A stretch of 64,000 bases of DNA from Candidatus Anaerostipes avistercoris (GTDB taxonomy: Bacteria > Bacillota > Clostridia > Lachnospirales > Lachnospiraceae), in contig DWWD01000032.1 in assembly GCA_019119895.1 (NCBI GenBank), forward strand, positions 1 to 64,000, read 5' to 3'. Position numbers and translations under genes: made by a program. The notes beneath the pieces are model-generated. The model did not search any database and was not told where the DNA came from. It was given only the letters and a program-made list of their open reading frames with translations. Numbering within the stretch: position 1 is the first letter of the stretch; each line of letters begins with the position of its first letter. Of the stretch, positions 17,714-26,627 are shown piece after piece.

Positions 17714-18392
17714 TTCCCCACACCACCTTTAAATATTTTGGATTCTTCGTGTCAATTTCTATTTTTTCACGAATCCTTCGAATATGGACCATCACCGTAT
17801 TTTCCGTCGCATATGCCTCCTCCTGCCAGACTCTTTCATAGATTTCGTCTGCTGAAAACACACGGCCCAGATGATTCATCAAAAGATAGAGTATTTTATA
17901 TTCTGTCGCTGTCAGCTTCACCGGCTCCCCATCGACCAGAATCCGCTTCCCTTCTGTATCCAGAATCAGTCCTCCATTTACAATTTTATCTTTGCTTTGT
18001 TTGGCGGAACTCATGCTCCCCAGCTGCATGTATCTGCGAAGCTGTGATTTGACTCTGGCTACAAGCTCATCCGGCCGGAACGGCTTGCTGACATAATCAT
18101 CGGCACCCATGGACAATCCAAGAATCTTATCGCTCTCCTCTGTTTTGGCTGATAAGATAATGATAGGTATGTTCTTACTCTCGCGAATTTTCATAGTTGC
18201 GGATAACCCATCCATCTTTGGCATCATTACGTCTATAATGAGCAGCTGGACATCCTGTGACATCAGCATATCCATTGCTTCTAATCCATCGTAAGCTGCC
18301 AGAACCTGGTAGCCTTCCAGTTCCAGACGTTTTTTAATTGCTCCGACAATTTCTCTGTCATCATCCACTACAAGAATTTTCGTTTGATTCAT
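17685..18392 (-). CDS. OmpR-family response regulator
   Basis: A 235-residue regulator. The receiver domain has the acidic pair DDD (10-12), the phosphorylation site Asp54 in IIDVMMPKMDG and Lys103 in SKPFRPDEL. The C-terminal winged helix (about 135-232) carries LTATEYKILYLLM and the recognition-helix region ENTVMVHIRRIREKI. It is the transcription factor partner of the overlapping downstream histidine kinase. It is probably membrane-stress or envelope related, as many such pairs are, but the sequence gives no direct evidence. Promoter elements upstream are weak (GATAAT/TATGAT hexamers without a good -35). Confidence 0.95.
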   Translation of the reverse strand: MNQTKILVVDDDREIVGAIKKRLELEGYQVLAAYDGLEAMDMLMSQDVQLLIIDVMMPKMDGLSATMKIRESKNIPIIILSAKTEESDKILGLSMGADDYVSKPFRPDELVARVKSQLRRYMQLGSMSSAKQSKDKIVNGGLILDTEGKRILVDGEPVKLTATEYKILYLLMNHLGRVFSADEIYERVWQEEAYATENTVMVHIRRIREKIEIDTKNPKYLKVVWGIGYKMEKMD

Positions 18393-18514
18393 AATGCCCT
18401 CCCTATCTTTTATGATATTATCATATCAGTTAATTCTGTATTTTACATGGATAGAAATCTTTCAAATTTCTTACATTCCCCCTCTATTATAACGGCCATT
18501 GAACATAAAAAAAA

Positions 18515-18538
18515 GCAGAAGGATATGATTCCTCCTGC
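18515..18538 (-). terminator. Intrinsic terminator downstream of the metallophosphoesterase gene
   Basis: Stem GCAGGAGGA/TCCTTCTGC with one G-U pair, followed on the minus strand by eight consecutive T residues. It lies just beyond the Rpn gene remnant and probably ends transcription from the phosphoesterase gene through that remnant. The rest of the gap to the response regulator (about 120 bp) shows no gene. Confidence 0.85.
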
Positions 18539-18542
18539 TGAT

Positions 18543-18712
18543 TTAAATTCCATATTGTTTGAAGAGTTTCTCCCGGTAATCTTCATCCTCAGAAGCTCTC
18601 AGCAAATATTCCGTCTGATTCTGTCTCAGCAAAATCCCGGAGAGTTTTGCAAACCGGCTGATACCTTCCGTTGCGCCCTTTCCCTGCCCTGCTTTTCGCC
18701 TGCTTCCCAGCC
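18543..18712 (-). pseudogene. Eroded 3' fragment of an Rpn-family nuclease gene
   Basis: The minus strand encodes a degraded copy of the last ~57 codons of the intact Rpn-family gene at 20278-21171. GWEAGEKQG is followed, after a one-base deletion, by the EGISRFAKLSGILLRQNQ segment in another frame, then LLRASEDEDYREKLFKQYGI and a TAA at 18543. Everything upstream of this tail is missing, and the phosphoesterase stop codon abuts the break. This is direct sequence evidence for an old insertion or duplication followed by decay. It is not expected to be translated. Confidence 0.85.
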
Positions 18713-20185
18713 TTATTCTTTCTCTATGACCACTTCCTGATCGATTTTTTCCCCATGATCGGTCTGGTATGTATTGATTGTAAGGCTGTTACCGGATACT
18801 TTAATAATAGAGTATGTCGGTACATTTTCCTGCCAGCGTGCCGCGATATAAGATTGCTGTTTTTCCGTAAGATCATAATATTTGCTGCCGGAAGAAGATC
18901 CACCGGTCAGATAAAGAATGCCTGCGGGATTCTGATAGATAATTCGTTGTTCTGTTTCAGTTCCCTGATCCGATTCTTTTCCTTCTTTCAGCATCCGGCT
19001 TCTGGAATAGGCATGATCGTGTCCGGACAATACCAGATCAATATCATTTTCCTCCAGAATCGGCGTCATCTGTTCCCGCAGCATCAGAATTTCCGGCTCA
19101 TTGGAGTGCAGAGCAGAACCGTAAATGTCCTGATGCAGTATAACAATCCGCCATCTGCAGTCTTCATTTCTGCTGACTGTTTCTTCTATAAACTGCCTGT
19201 GTTCTTCCATATTATCACTCTGGGCGTTGATCATCAGAAACAGCGCCTTCCCGTAAGTAAAATAATAATCTCCCGCTGCTGCTGTTTTTCCCATACTGCT
19301 TTGATTGGGCATATGGAAATGATAAGAAAAATTCGTATTATCTCCGTCATGGTTTCCGACAGAAACTGCCGCCGGAAGAGATCTCAGCGCCTGAGGGCTT
19401 AAGTATCCCGTATATTCCATCTCATTGTATGATACATCCCTGTCTGGACACTGCGACTGCGGCGTCTGAATCTGATCCCCTGCCGAAATCATAAAAGCGG
19501 CATCTCCTTTTGTCTGTTCCAAAGCTGACTGAATCGTCTGATTCCAGCCTTCAGCATCCCGGCGGACTGCTTCCTCCTGAGCTTTTGCGAATGCGTCAGA
19601 ACCTGTGTCTTCCACCTGGCTTGAAGATCCAATCTGAGGATCTCCTGCGAAAATAAAGCTGAATTCCTCCGTTCCTTTTGTCCGGTATTCTGCAGGTTCT
19701 GTGTATCCTTTTCCATTATCATAGCTGTAATAATATACTGTATTTTCTTTCAGCCCGGAGACTGTTACATAATTATAATGGTACGTTTCTCCTCTGGAAT
19801 CTTTCACTCCTTCTGCCGGTGCCTGGACAGCCGGATAAAACTTTGCTTTCTTCATATCCTTCCCTTCTCCGATTAACAAAGAAGGCACTTTTGCCTCTGC
19901 CGCTTCCGGATCCGTTTTTTCCGCGAGAGCTTCCATATCCGGATCGCTCTCTTCATCAGTGGTATCTTCCGGTGTATACCAGGCAAAATTAAGTTTGGAT
20001 TCATCACTTCCGGGAAGCAGGGAAATCTGTGTCCAGTCGTCCTTCACATCATCCCAATATGTCTGCCATCCTGTATCTTTTCGATTTTCCTGTGAATCAT
20101 TCCTGCTGAGAAATATTCCTGCTGCTGCAATGATCCCAATCATTATCAGGGCACTGCCCCACAAGATTCTGTTTTTCTTTTTCAT
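18713..20185 (-). CDS. Membrane-anchored metallophosphoesterase (purple acid phosphatase-like)
   Basis: A 490-residue protein with an N-terminal signal anchor (about 7-27), a fibronectin-like N-domain (about 50-170, with VSGLKENTVYYYSYD typical of purple acid phosphatases) and a calcineurin-like phosphoesterase domain. Metal ligands are seen in FAGDPQ (179-184), SAGDQ (234-238), GNHD (277-280), His351 and GHDHAYSRS (388-396). It should hydrolyse phosphate esters outside the cell, perhaps scavenging phosphate or trimming phosphate-containing wall polymers. The neighbouring Rpn genes appear unrelated. The start is supported by a GGAAA site and the complete signal anchor. Confidence 0.9.
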   Translation of the reverse strand: MKKKNRILWGSALIMIGIIAAAGIFLSRNDSQENRKDTGWQTYWDDVKDDWTQISLLPGSDESKLNFAWYTPEDTTDEESDPDMEALAEKTDPEAAEAKVPSLLIGEGKDMKKAKFYPAVQAPAEGVKDSRGETYHYNYVTVSGLKENTVYYYSYDNGKGYTEPAEYRTKGTEEFSFIFAGDPQIGSSSQVEDTGSDAFAKAQEEAVRRDAEGWNQTIQSALEQTKGDAAFMISAGDQIQTPQSQCPDRDVSYNEMEYTGYLSPQALRSLPAAVSVGNHDGDNTNFSYHFHMPNQSSMGKTAAAGDYYFTYGKALFLMINAQSDNMEEHRQFIEETVSRNEDCRWRIVILHQDIYGSALHSNEPEILMLREQMTPILEENDIDLVLSGHDHAYSRSRMLKEGKESDQGTETEQRIIYQNPAGILYLTGGSSSGSKYYDLTEKQQSYIAARWQENVPTYSIIKVSGNSLTINTYQTDHGEKIDQEVVIEKE

Positions 20186-20277
20186 GTTTCCTTTTCCTAA
20201 GTTTCAGCCTTTCATCTGCATGACTTACTCCTGCTGCCTATGCCGGGCATAGAGGCAGGACTTCCTGCTGCATGAAG

Positions 20278-21171
20278 TTAAATTTCATATTTTCTGAAGA
20301 GTTCTTCCCTGTACTGCTCATCCTCTGAAGCCCTCAGCAGCTGAGCCTGCTGATTCTGCCTCAGCAAAATCCCGGAGAGTTTTGCAAACCTGCTGATACC
20401 TTCTCTGGCTCCTCTTTCCTTGCCCTGTTTTTCTCCGGCTTCCCAGCCGTATTTCTCACCAGCCTCCCAGCCGCTTTTTCGCATCGCTTCCAATTCATCT
20501 TTCATTAATTCTTCCAGTGCCTGGCACATTGTCTTCACCTCCAAAAACAATTCTTTATTTGCCCGCACGATCAGGTCCATAACAGACTCATATCGTTCGT
20601 CTTTCTTATGTTTCTTATACTCCTGAATCAGCTCTATCGCCTCTTCCCGTTTTGACAGTTTCCCGCCAATACTCCGAAGCCACAGGTTGTTCTTTCTTGA
20701 TAATTTATGGAGCAGGATAAACTGAATAGGGATATCTGCCCCTGTGACATAGTAAATTCCTTCATCCGCCCTCTCCACTTTGTATGATTTCTCCCTTCGA
20801 AGATACTGAAACAGCTTTCTCGGGTATCTGCTGCAGGCAAATGTGATCGTCATCTCTTCCATAATAATATTATTTTCTGATTTGTAAAGACACGCATAGG
20901 CCCAGACCTTATAAAAATCATTGATACTCACATAATCATCCGGGCTTTTATACTCAATAATATTATACCGGTCAAAGATCCTGCCAATATTCTTTCTGAT
21001 GGGCAGATCGCATCGTTTTCTTAAAATCAGAACATCAATTTCCATAGGCTTCGTTCCCAGCTGATGTTCATTTTCCAGTATCAGACTGCTTCTTTCTGAC
21101 TCCAGCTCTATCTGCAGATCCGCATAAAACGCAGGATGCCACTGCAGCAGCTGATGTTCTTCCTGTTTCAT
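20278..21171 (-). CDS. Rpn-family recombination-promoting nuclease / putative transposase
   Basis: A 297-residue protein of the PD-(D/E)xK nuclease fold typical of Rpn/YhgA-like proteins. Asp46 in MEIDVLILRK and the E-x-K pair in IIEYKSPDDY (Glu73, Lys75) are the expected catalytic residues, followed by INDFYKVWAYACLYK. The C-terminal region has a tandem GWEAGEKYG/GWEAGEKQG repeat (about 230-246) and ends in a charged helix. Rpn proteins cleave DNA and stimulate RecA-independent recombination; some act in defence. An eroded copy of its 3' end lies 1.6 kb away. It has its own promoter and a structured leader. Biological role here is unknown. Confidence 0.85.
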   Translation of the reverse strand: MKQEEHQLLQWHPAFYADLQIELESERSSLILENEHQLGTKPMEIDVLILRKRCDLPIRKNIGRIFDRYNIIEYKSPDDYVSINDFYKVWAYACLYKSENNIIMEEMTITFACSRYPRKLFQYLRREKSYKVERADEGIYYVTGADIPIQFILLHKLSRKNNLWLRSIGGKLSKREEAIELIQEYKKHKKDERYESVMDLIVRANKELFLEVKTMCQALEELMKDELEAMRKSGWEAGEKYGWEAGEKQGKERGAREGISRFAKLSGILLRQNQQAQLLRASEDEQYREELFRKYEI

Positions 21172-21338
21172 TTCTGCCTCCTTTTTCTTTTTATGTTCAG
21201 GAGGTTTCGTCTTTTCCGAAAACTCCTGCTGTATTTATGGATGTAAGCACGAATTTTCTGAAAAGATGCCGTTTTAATCCGGCAGTGAAATGATATTAGA
21301 CTCTGGGCGTCTGCCCCGAGAATCGTGAAACGATAGAA

Positions 21339-21367
21339 AATATATATGCTTTCATTTATAATATCAA
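21339..21367 (-). promoter_or_regulatory. Promoter and structured leader of the Rpn gene
   Basis: TTGATA and TATATT with a 17-bp spacer on the minus strand. The predicted leader of about 160 nt contains two small hairpins at 21300-21335, ATCGT/ACGAT and CTC-GGGC/GCCC-GAG, ahead of the ribosome site. Confidence 0.55.
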
Positions 21368-21452
21368 ATTTATACTTTGTTGTAAATAGTTTTGAGGTAA
21401 AAAGTAAATAATTACCAATTTATTTATGATATTGCCAGCAGCTCCTGAAATA

Positions 21453-21580
21453 GAATTCTGCTTTGCAGGATTCTCCGCCTGCGGCGGGGCGCATAAGCGG
21501 CATTTTCCTTTCCGCCGCAGTGCGATCCTCGCGGAGCGTTTTTATTTCACAGGAGCGGAGTTTCCTGTGAAATAAAAAAG
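21453..21580. repeat. 128-bp structured interspersed repeat, copy 2
   Basis: The same length and three-stem architecture as the copy at 15237-15364. Relative to that copy, the first stem has a T-A to C-G exchange (CTGT/ACAG to CTGC/GCAG) and the terminal hairpin has two double exchanges, all keeping base pairing. The long GC-rich middle stem is almost unchanged. One end merges with the U-tract of the icd terminator. The rest of the gap between the Rpn and icd genes (21368-21452) is A/T-rich and featureless. Confidence 0.85.
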
Positions 21581-21581
21581 C

Positions 21582-21615
21582 GGAACGACCCTCGGCTTTT
21601 TCCGAACATCGTTCC
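21582..21615 (-). terminator. Intrinsic terminator of icd
   Basis: GGAACGA/TCGTTCC outer stem with an inner TTCGG/CCGAG stem, followed on the minus strand by GCTTTTTTATTTC. The U-tract is shared with the start of the structured repeat. It begins 15 bp after the icd stop. Confidence 0.85.
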
Positions 21616-21630
21616 TGTTTTTCATTTTTC

Positions 21631-22827
21631 TTATAATCTTTCTGCGATTGCTTTGATAAAGTCTTCGCTGTTGACTGCATTTACATTTTCCAGAGTGGTG
21701 ATCAGAGCCAGGTCTTTGGTCATCGTTCCGGACTCGATGGTATCTAATGTTGCTTTTTCCAATTTATCCGCAAAGTCCATCAATTCCTGATTGCCGTCTA
21801 ACTCGCCGCGTTTTCTCAAAGCTCCTGTCCATGCGAAAATAGTCGCTACAGAGTTTGTAGATGTTTCTTCCCCTTTCAGGTGTTTGTAATAATGACGCTG
21901 CACTGTTCCATGAGCCGCTTCGTACTCATAATAGCCCTGCGGGGATACCAGTACGGATGTCATCATGGCAAGGGAACCGAATGCAGAAGAAATCATATCA
22001 CTCATAACATCTCCGTCGTAGTTCTTGCACGCCCAGATAAATCCGCCTTCTGATCTCATAACTCTCGCAACCGCGTCATCAATCAGTGTATAGAAATACT
22101 CGATGCCTGCTGCCTCAAATTTATCTGCAAATTCCTTATCATAAATCTCCTGAAAAATATCCTTAAAGTTATGGTCATATTTCTTGGAAATTGTATCCTT
22201 TGTTGCAAACCAGAGATCCTGTTTTGTATCCAGCGCATATGTAAAGCAGCTTCTTGCAAAACTTTCAATGGAAGCATCTACATTATGCATTCCCTGGATG
22301 ATTCCCGGACCATCAAAGTCATGGATGGTTTCTCTGATTTCCTGTCCGTCTTCTCCTGTGAAGACAAGTTCTGCCTTACCAGGTCCCGGCACCTTGATCT
22401 CTACGCCTTTATAGACGTCGCCGTACGCATGTCTGGCGATTGTGATTGGTTTCTTCCACTTGCTGACGGTAGGTGTGATGCCTTTTACTGTGATTGGCGC
22501 GCGGAATACAGTTCCGTCCAGAATGGCACGGATCGTTCCGTTGGGACTCTTCCACATTTCTTTCAGATCATATTCATCCATGCGGGCCGCATTCGGTGTG
22601 ATGGTTGCGCATTTTACCGCAACACCGTATTTCTTTGTCGCTTCCGCAGAGTCAAATGTTACCTGGTCATTGGTTTCATTTCTATGTTCCAGCCCTAAAT
22701 CGTAATATTCAGTTTTCAGATCTACAAATGGGAGAATCAGCTGTTCTTTGATCATCTTCCAAAGAATTCTTGTCATTTCATCTCCGTCCATCTCAACTAA
22801 CGGGGTCGTCATCTGAATCTTGCTCAT
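21631..22827 (-). CDS. icd: Isocitrate dehydrogenase (NADP+), eukaryote-like type
   Basis: About 398 residues, homodimeric eukaryotic-type NADP-IDH rather than the Escherichia coli type. Landmarks are [15 protein letters not shown] near the N-terminus, the substrate-binding [42 protein letters not shown] with metal-binding aspartates, and the coenzyme-binding [10 protein letters not shown] segment. It converts isocitrate to 2-oxoglutarate, feeding glutamate synthesis in an anaerobe. The start at 22827 is fixed by AGAGGAGG 8 bp upstream; an earlier in-frame ATG at 22863 is unlikely. It is a single-gene transcription unit with clear promoter and terminator. Confidence 0.96.
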   Translation of the reverse strand: MSKIQMTTPLVEMDGDEMTRILWKMIKEQLILPFVDLKTEYYDLGLEHRNETNDQVTFDSAEATKKYGVAVKCATITPNAARMDEYDLKEMWKSPNGTIRAILDGTVFRAPITVKGITPTVSKWKKPITIARHAYGDVYKGVEIKVPGPGKAELVFTGEDGQEIRETIHDFDGPGIIQGMHNVDASIESFARSCFTYALDTKQDLWFATKDTISKKYDHNFKDIFQEIYDKEFADKFEAAGIEYFYTLIDDAVARVMRSEGGFIWACKNYDGDVMSDMISSAFGSLAMMTSVLVSPQGYYEYEAAHGTVQRHYYKHLKGEETSTNSVATIFAWTGALRKRGELDGNQELMDFADKLEKATLDTIESGTMTKDLALITTLENVNAVNSEDFIKAIAERL

Positions 22828-22890
22828 GATTGTTCCTCCTCTGGTGTTATTTCTTTGCTGCAAGGCTGTTTTATCAGCCTTTTAGGCTCT

Positions 22891-22919
22891 ATTATAGCGA
22901 AAAAACTGAATTCTGTAAA
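22891..22919 (-). promoter_or_regulatory. Promoter of icd
   Basis: TTTACA and TATAAT with a 17-bp spacer on the minus strand. The leader contains a 7-bp AAGGCTG/CAGCCTT hairpin around 22861-22882 between the promoter and the ribosome site. Confidence 0.75.
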
Positions 22920-22940
22920 TATTATACCAAAAAAAGAACA

Positions 22941-22976
22941 ATCGAAAGGCCGCTCTTTTGAAAGCAGCCTTTCGAT
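22941..22976 (-). terminator. Intrinsic terminator of the hydrogenase operon
   Basis: A perfect 10-bp stem ATCGAAAGGC/GCCTTTCGAT, extended by partly paired inner bases, followed on the minus strand by TGTTCTTTTTTT. It starts a few bases after the hydrogenase stop codon. Confidence 0.9.
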
Positions 22977-22981
22977 GTTTT

Positions 22982-24700
22982 CTAGATCCTATGCTCTGTA
23001 TGCAGGAGCTGATGCGCCCTGTGGCATCCCGGCTTCCCAATATACTCTTTATACAGTTTCTGAATATCCGGATTCTCATGAGAAAAGCGAATCGGCGCGT
23101 TCTGATCAAGGAAATAAAGATTTTCTCCTCTTTCTTCCGCCAGCTCATATCCATCATGAATTGGCTGACCGCCGCCTCCGGAACATCCGCCCGGACATGC
23201 CATTACTTCTACAAAATGATAATGTACTTCTTTCTTCCGGACCGCTTCCATAAGCTTTCTTGTGTTTTTCAATCCGCTTACGACCGCGATTGACACTTTA
23301 TTTCCGGCAATGTCAAATTCCGCTTCTGTCCAGCCCTGGCGTTTTACGCCTCGGATTTCCCGGAAAGCTTCAGCCGGCGGATTTTCTCCTGTGATCAGGA
23401 AATAAGCCGATCTGAGAGCCGCTTCCATTACCCCTCCGGTGGCGCCGAAGATTACACCTGCGCCGCTTCCTTCCTGGAACGGGCTGTCAAATTCCACATC
23501 TTCCAGCGTCTTCGGATCAATATAATCTGCTTTCAGCATTCTGTCCAGCTCTCTGGTTGTGAGAACACAGTCCACATCATGGCCGGCAAATTCTTCATAA
23601 AACAGCGTCATTTCTCTCTCTGCCTTCTTGGCAAGGCACGGCATAATGGATACTGTGTATATTCTGTCTGCTTCGATTCCAAGCTCCTTCGCAAATGCAC
23701 TCTTCATCACAGCTCCAAACATCTGCTGCGGAGATTTTGCAGTGGACAGCCGTCCCGTCATCTGCGGATACTGAGATTTCATAAAGCTCACCCAGCCCGG
23801 ACAGCAGGATGTAAACATCGGATATTCTTCCAATTCACCTTTGGTATATCTCTGTACAAATTCATTTCCTTCTTCCATGATCGTAAGATCCGCGGAAAAA
23901 GAAGTGTCAAATACATAATCCACACCCATACGTTTCAGAGCGTCTGCAATCTTTCCTACCGTCGCTTCTTCTCTTGATAATCCCAGAGATTCACCCCATG
24001 CCGCGCGGACCGCCGGCGCGATCTGCGCCACCACGACCGTGTCCTCTCTTTCAAGAGCGCGGTAAAAGCTTCTCGTATCATCTCTTTCTCTCAGAGCTCC
24101 TGTCGGGCAGTGAGTGACACACTGTCCGCACAGCGTACAGTCAGCTGATTTGATATCCCTGCATCCGGATACCCCGACCGTCGTCCTGGATCCGGTTCCG
24201 GATACATCCCATACGTTTATTCCCTGGACTTTATCACAAATCTGGATGCAGCGCATACATTTGATGCATTTGTTTGCCTCCCGGATCAGCGGGAAATGCA
24301 TATCCCATTCCTGAAGCGTCAGTTCTTTTTTATAAGCATTATCGACAACATTCAGATCATTGGCGATGGACTGCAGGCTGCAGTTTCCGCTGCGCACACA
24401 CATCGGACATTCCGTGTTGTGCTGAGATAACAGCATTTCTATGGTATGACGCCGGTTTCTGCGGACTCTCGGACTGTTGGTATAAATTACCATTCCCTCT
24501 TCCACTACATTATTGCATGCCGTCACCAGACGGCTCTGTCCTTCTACCTCTACCACACAGACACGGCAGGCACTGATTTCATTGATATCTTTCAGGTAGC
24601 ATAATTTGGGAATCTGTATATGGATACCCGCCGCCGCTTCCATAATGGTCGTTCCTTCCGGAACGGAAATTTCACGGTGATTGATCGTAACATTTACCAT
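22982..24700 (-). CDS. [FeFe] hydrogenase catalytic subunit (HndD/HydA-like)
   Basis: A 572-residue multicluster hydrogenase. In order: a plant-type [2Fe-2S] domain (Cys34, 45, 48, 62); a His-Cys3 [4Fe-4S] site (His94, Cys98, 101, 107); two [4Fe-4S] motifs (145-155 and 188-198); then the H-cluster domain with L1 FTSCCPGW (297-304), L2 MPCLAKKAE (353-361) and L3 EVMACPGGCSGGGGQP (498-513). It catalyses reversible proton reduction, here probably disposing of electrons from NAD(P)H or ferredoxin. The start at 24700 follows AAAGGAGG; longer in-frame starts add only unrelated residues. It overlaps the upstream flavoprotein gene by 7 bp, indicating a stoichiometric complex. Confidence 0.95.
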   Translation of the reverse strand: MVNVTINHREISVPEGTTIMEAAAGIHIQIPKLCYLKDINEISACRVCVVEVEGQSRLVTACNNVVEEGMVIYTNSPRVRRNRRHTIEMLLSQHNTECPMCVRSGNCSLQSIANDLNVVDNAYKKELTLQEWDMHFPLIREANKCIKCMRCIQICDKVQGINVWDVSGTGSRTTVGVSGCRDIKSADCTLCGQCVTHCPTGALRERDDTRSFYRALEREDTVVVAQIAPAVRAAWGESLGLSREEATVGKIADALKRMGVDYVFDTSFSADLTIMEEGNEFVQRYTKGELEEYPMFTSCCPGWVSFMKSQYPQMTGRLSTAKSPQQMFGAVMKSAFAKELGIEADRIYTVSIMPCLAKKAEREMTLFYEEFAGHDVDCVLTTRELDRMLKADYIDPKTLEDVEFDSPFQEGSGAGVIFGATGGVMEAALRSAYFLITGENPPAEAFREIRGVKRQGWTEAEFDIAGNKVSIAVVSGLKNTRKLMEAVRKKEVHYHFVEVMACPGGCSGGGGQPIHDGYELAEERGENLYFLDQNAPIRFSHENPDIQKLYKEYIGKPGCHRAHQLLHTEHRI

Positions 24701-26526
24701 TTTATATCTCTGCCTCCTTTGAATACTCCGTAGCCGAAATGATCGCACCGAAGACATCTGGATGCCTCCTGACATGCCTCAGCTTTTGTCATGCAATTTT
24801 CTACGCCTTCGAAATCACAGATACGTTCTCCTGCTTCCCGTTCTGTCATATTCACTCTTCCGCATGGCTGCTTATCCTCAAGTCTCGGTTCCGGAATTTC
24901 CACATCGGCTCTGATTTCATGATGGAATCCAAGATACTCATCAATGTTGGCCGCAATGACCTTGCCTGCTGCTACCGCGGAAATTACGGTAGATGGTCCG
25001 GAAGCACAGTCTCCTCCGGCAAATACACCCGGCATTTCTTCAAATCCTCCGAACTTCTCAACGCTGATCCTTCCCCGCTGCACCGGCACGCCGGATTCTT
25101 CAAAATGCTGGTATTCAATATCCTGCCCGATTGCCACGACCAGCGTCTGACATGGAATCAGCACATCCTCTTCCCCGGATGGCCTTACGCTTGGCCGGCC
25201 GTCCCGGATCACACTAATCATCTGAGGCGTTACCCAGATTCCTTCTACTCTGCCTTCCGCATTTTTCTCGACTCTGGACGGAGCCATCAGCGTCCTGATT
25301 TCCACGCCTTCTGCTTCCGCTCCCTGTATTTCATCCGGCAGCGCCGTCATATCCGCCACTCTTCTGCGGTATAAAATACTTACTTTCTTCGCTCCCAGTC
25401 TGACTGCCGTGCGGACAGCGTCCATGGACACATTTCCGCCTCCGATCACGGCCACTTCCTGTCCGTCCAGCCTTTCTTCCTGTCCAAGAGCCACATTCCT
25501 CAGGAACTGGACCGCAGAGATAACCCCGTCGGCCTCCTCTCCTTCCAGTCCCATTTTCTTATCCGTGCTTGCGCCGATACTGATCAGGACAGCATCATAC
25601 TGTTCCTTTAACTCTGTCAGGGAAATGTCCTTTCCGATATCTTTTCCAAATTCTACTTTGACTCCTGTGTCCAGGATGGCCTGAATATCCTGATCCAGAC
25701 GGTCTTTTGGAAGACGGTAGTTGGGAATTCCATAACGCAGCATGCCTCCCAGTTTCGGCAGCATCTCAAATACCGTAACCTGATGTCCCATCAGCTGCAG
25801 GTAATAGGCCGCGCTGAGTCCGCTCGGTCCTCCTCCCACAACCGCCACATTTTTGCCCGTGGACAGCGCACATTCCGGCGGTGCCACATATCCGGCGGCG
25901 TCCGCTGCCATTCGTTTCAATCCTCTTATATTGACCGCGTCATCGATCATATTTCTGCGGCACAGGGCTTCGCACGGGTGCTCGCAGATAAATCCGCAGG
26001 TCGTCGGGAATGGATTGTCTTTGCGGATCAGCCGTATGGCATCCTCATAACGTTCTTCTCTGACCAATGCTATGTATCCCGGAATATCTACTCTGGCCGG
26101 ACACCGGAACATACAAGGCACCGGCTGATTCAGTGTGCTCAGACAGCGGTGATACATGATGTGTTCCAGATAATCTTCTTTGAAGCCGACGGCTCCTTTG
26201 TACACCATATTCGCTGCCTCATAACCAATGGCGCAGTCCGCTGATTCCATAATGGACTGTGCCGTCTCCCGGATTACCGTCAGCGTCCTGACGTCTGCTT
26301 TCCCGTCCAGCACATCAGTCAGCAGATTTTTAAGCTGTCCGAGCCCTACCCTGCACGGGACACATTTTCCACAGCTCTGGGCATGACAGAGCTCCAGAAA
26401 GGCACGCGAAATATCCACCGGGCACAGTCCAGGCGGACTGGATTCAATCCTGCGTTCCAGATCCTTATAGAGTCCTTCCACTACAAGCTGCGCATGATTG
26501 GGGGTCTGTAATTCTAAACGACTCAT
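24694..26526 (-). CDS. NuoF-type Fe-S / GltD-like NAD(P)H oxidoreductase, hydrogenase partner
   Basis: A 610-residue flavoprotein. Residues about 30-115 match only the C-terminal Fe-S domain of NuoF/HydB (SCGKCVPCRVG with Cys52, 55, 58 and a later Cys98); the FMN/NADH domain is absent. From about 135 it is GltD-like: Fe-S binding cysteines (CMFRCPARVDIPGY, TCGFICEHPCEALCRR), FAD site VAVVGGGPSGLSAAYYL (228-244), a second nucleotide site VAVIGGGNVSMDAVR and the FAD motif GVFAGGDCASGPS. A CLRC motif ends the chain. It probably passes electrons between NAD(P)H and the overlapping hydrogenase. The start at 26526 has AGAAGGAGG at ideal spacing. Confidence 0.88.
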   Translation of the reverse strand: MSRLELQTPNHAQLVVEGLYKDLERRIESSPPGLCPVDISRAFLELCHAQSCGKCVPCRVGLGQLKNLLTDVLDGKADVRTLTVIRETAQSIMESADCAIGYEAANMVYKGAVGFKEDYLEHIMYHRCLSTLNQPVPCMFRCPARVDIPGYIALVREERYEDAIRLIRKDNPFPTTCGFICEHPCEALCRRNMIDDAVNIRGLKRMAADAAGYVAPPECALSTGKNVAVVGGGPSGLSAAYYLQLMGHQVTVFEMLPKLGGMLRYGIPNYRLPKDRLDQDIQAILDTGVKVEFGKDIGKDISLTELKEQYDAVLISIGASTDKKMGLEGEEADGVISAVQFLRNVALGQEERLDGQEVAVIGGGNVSMDAVRTAVRLGAKKVSILYRRRVADMTALPDEIQGAEAEGVEIRTLMAPSRVEKNAEGRVEGIWVTPQMISVIRDGRPSVRPSGEEDVLIPCQTLVVAIGQDIEYQHFEESGVPVQRGRISVEKFGGFEEMPGVFAGGDCASGPSTVISAVAAGKVIAANIDEYLGFHHEIRADVEIPEPRLEDKQPCGRVNMTEREAGERICDFEGVENCMTKAEACQEASRCLRCDHFGYGVFKGGRDIKW

Positions 26527-26598
26527 AAATTCCTCCTTCTGTATCATTCGGGCGCCTGTCCGCACCCAAATTTAATCTCCGATCACCTATTGTTCCTA

Positions 26599-26627
26599 AT
26601 TATATACAATTCTATAATAAAAGACAA
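26599..26627 (-). promoter_or_regulatory. Promoter of the hydrogenase operon
   Basis: TTGTCT and TATAAT with a 17-bp spacer on the minus strand, about 75 bp upstream of the flavoprotein start. The -35 lies in the U-tract of the degV terminator. Confidence 0.6.

Noticed and set aside
20230..20275. GC-rich inverted repeats between the Rpn gene and the phosphoesterase gene
   Set aside because: GCCTATGCC/GGCATA-type pairing is visible, but no U-tract follows on the minus strand and no copy was seen elsewhere; it may just be a leader hairpin.
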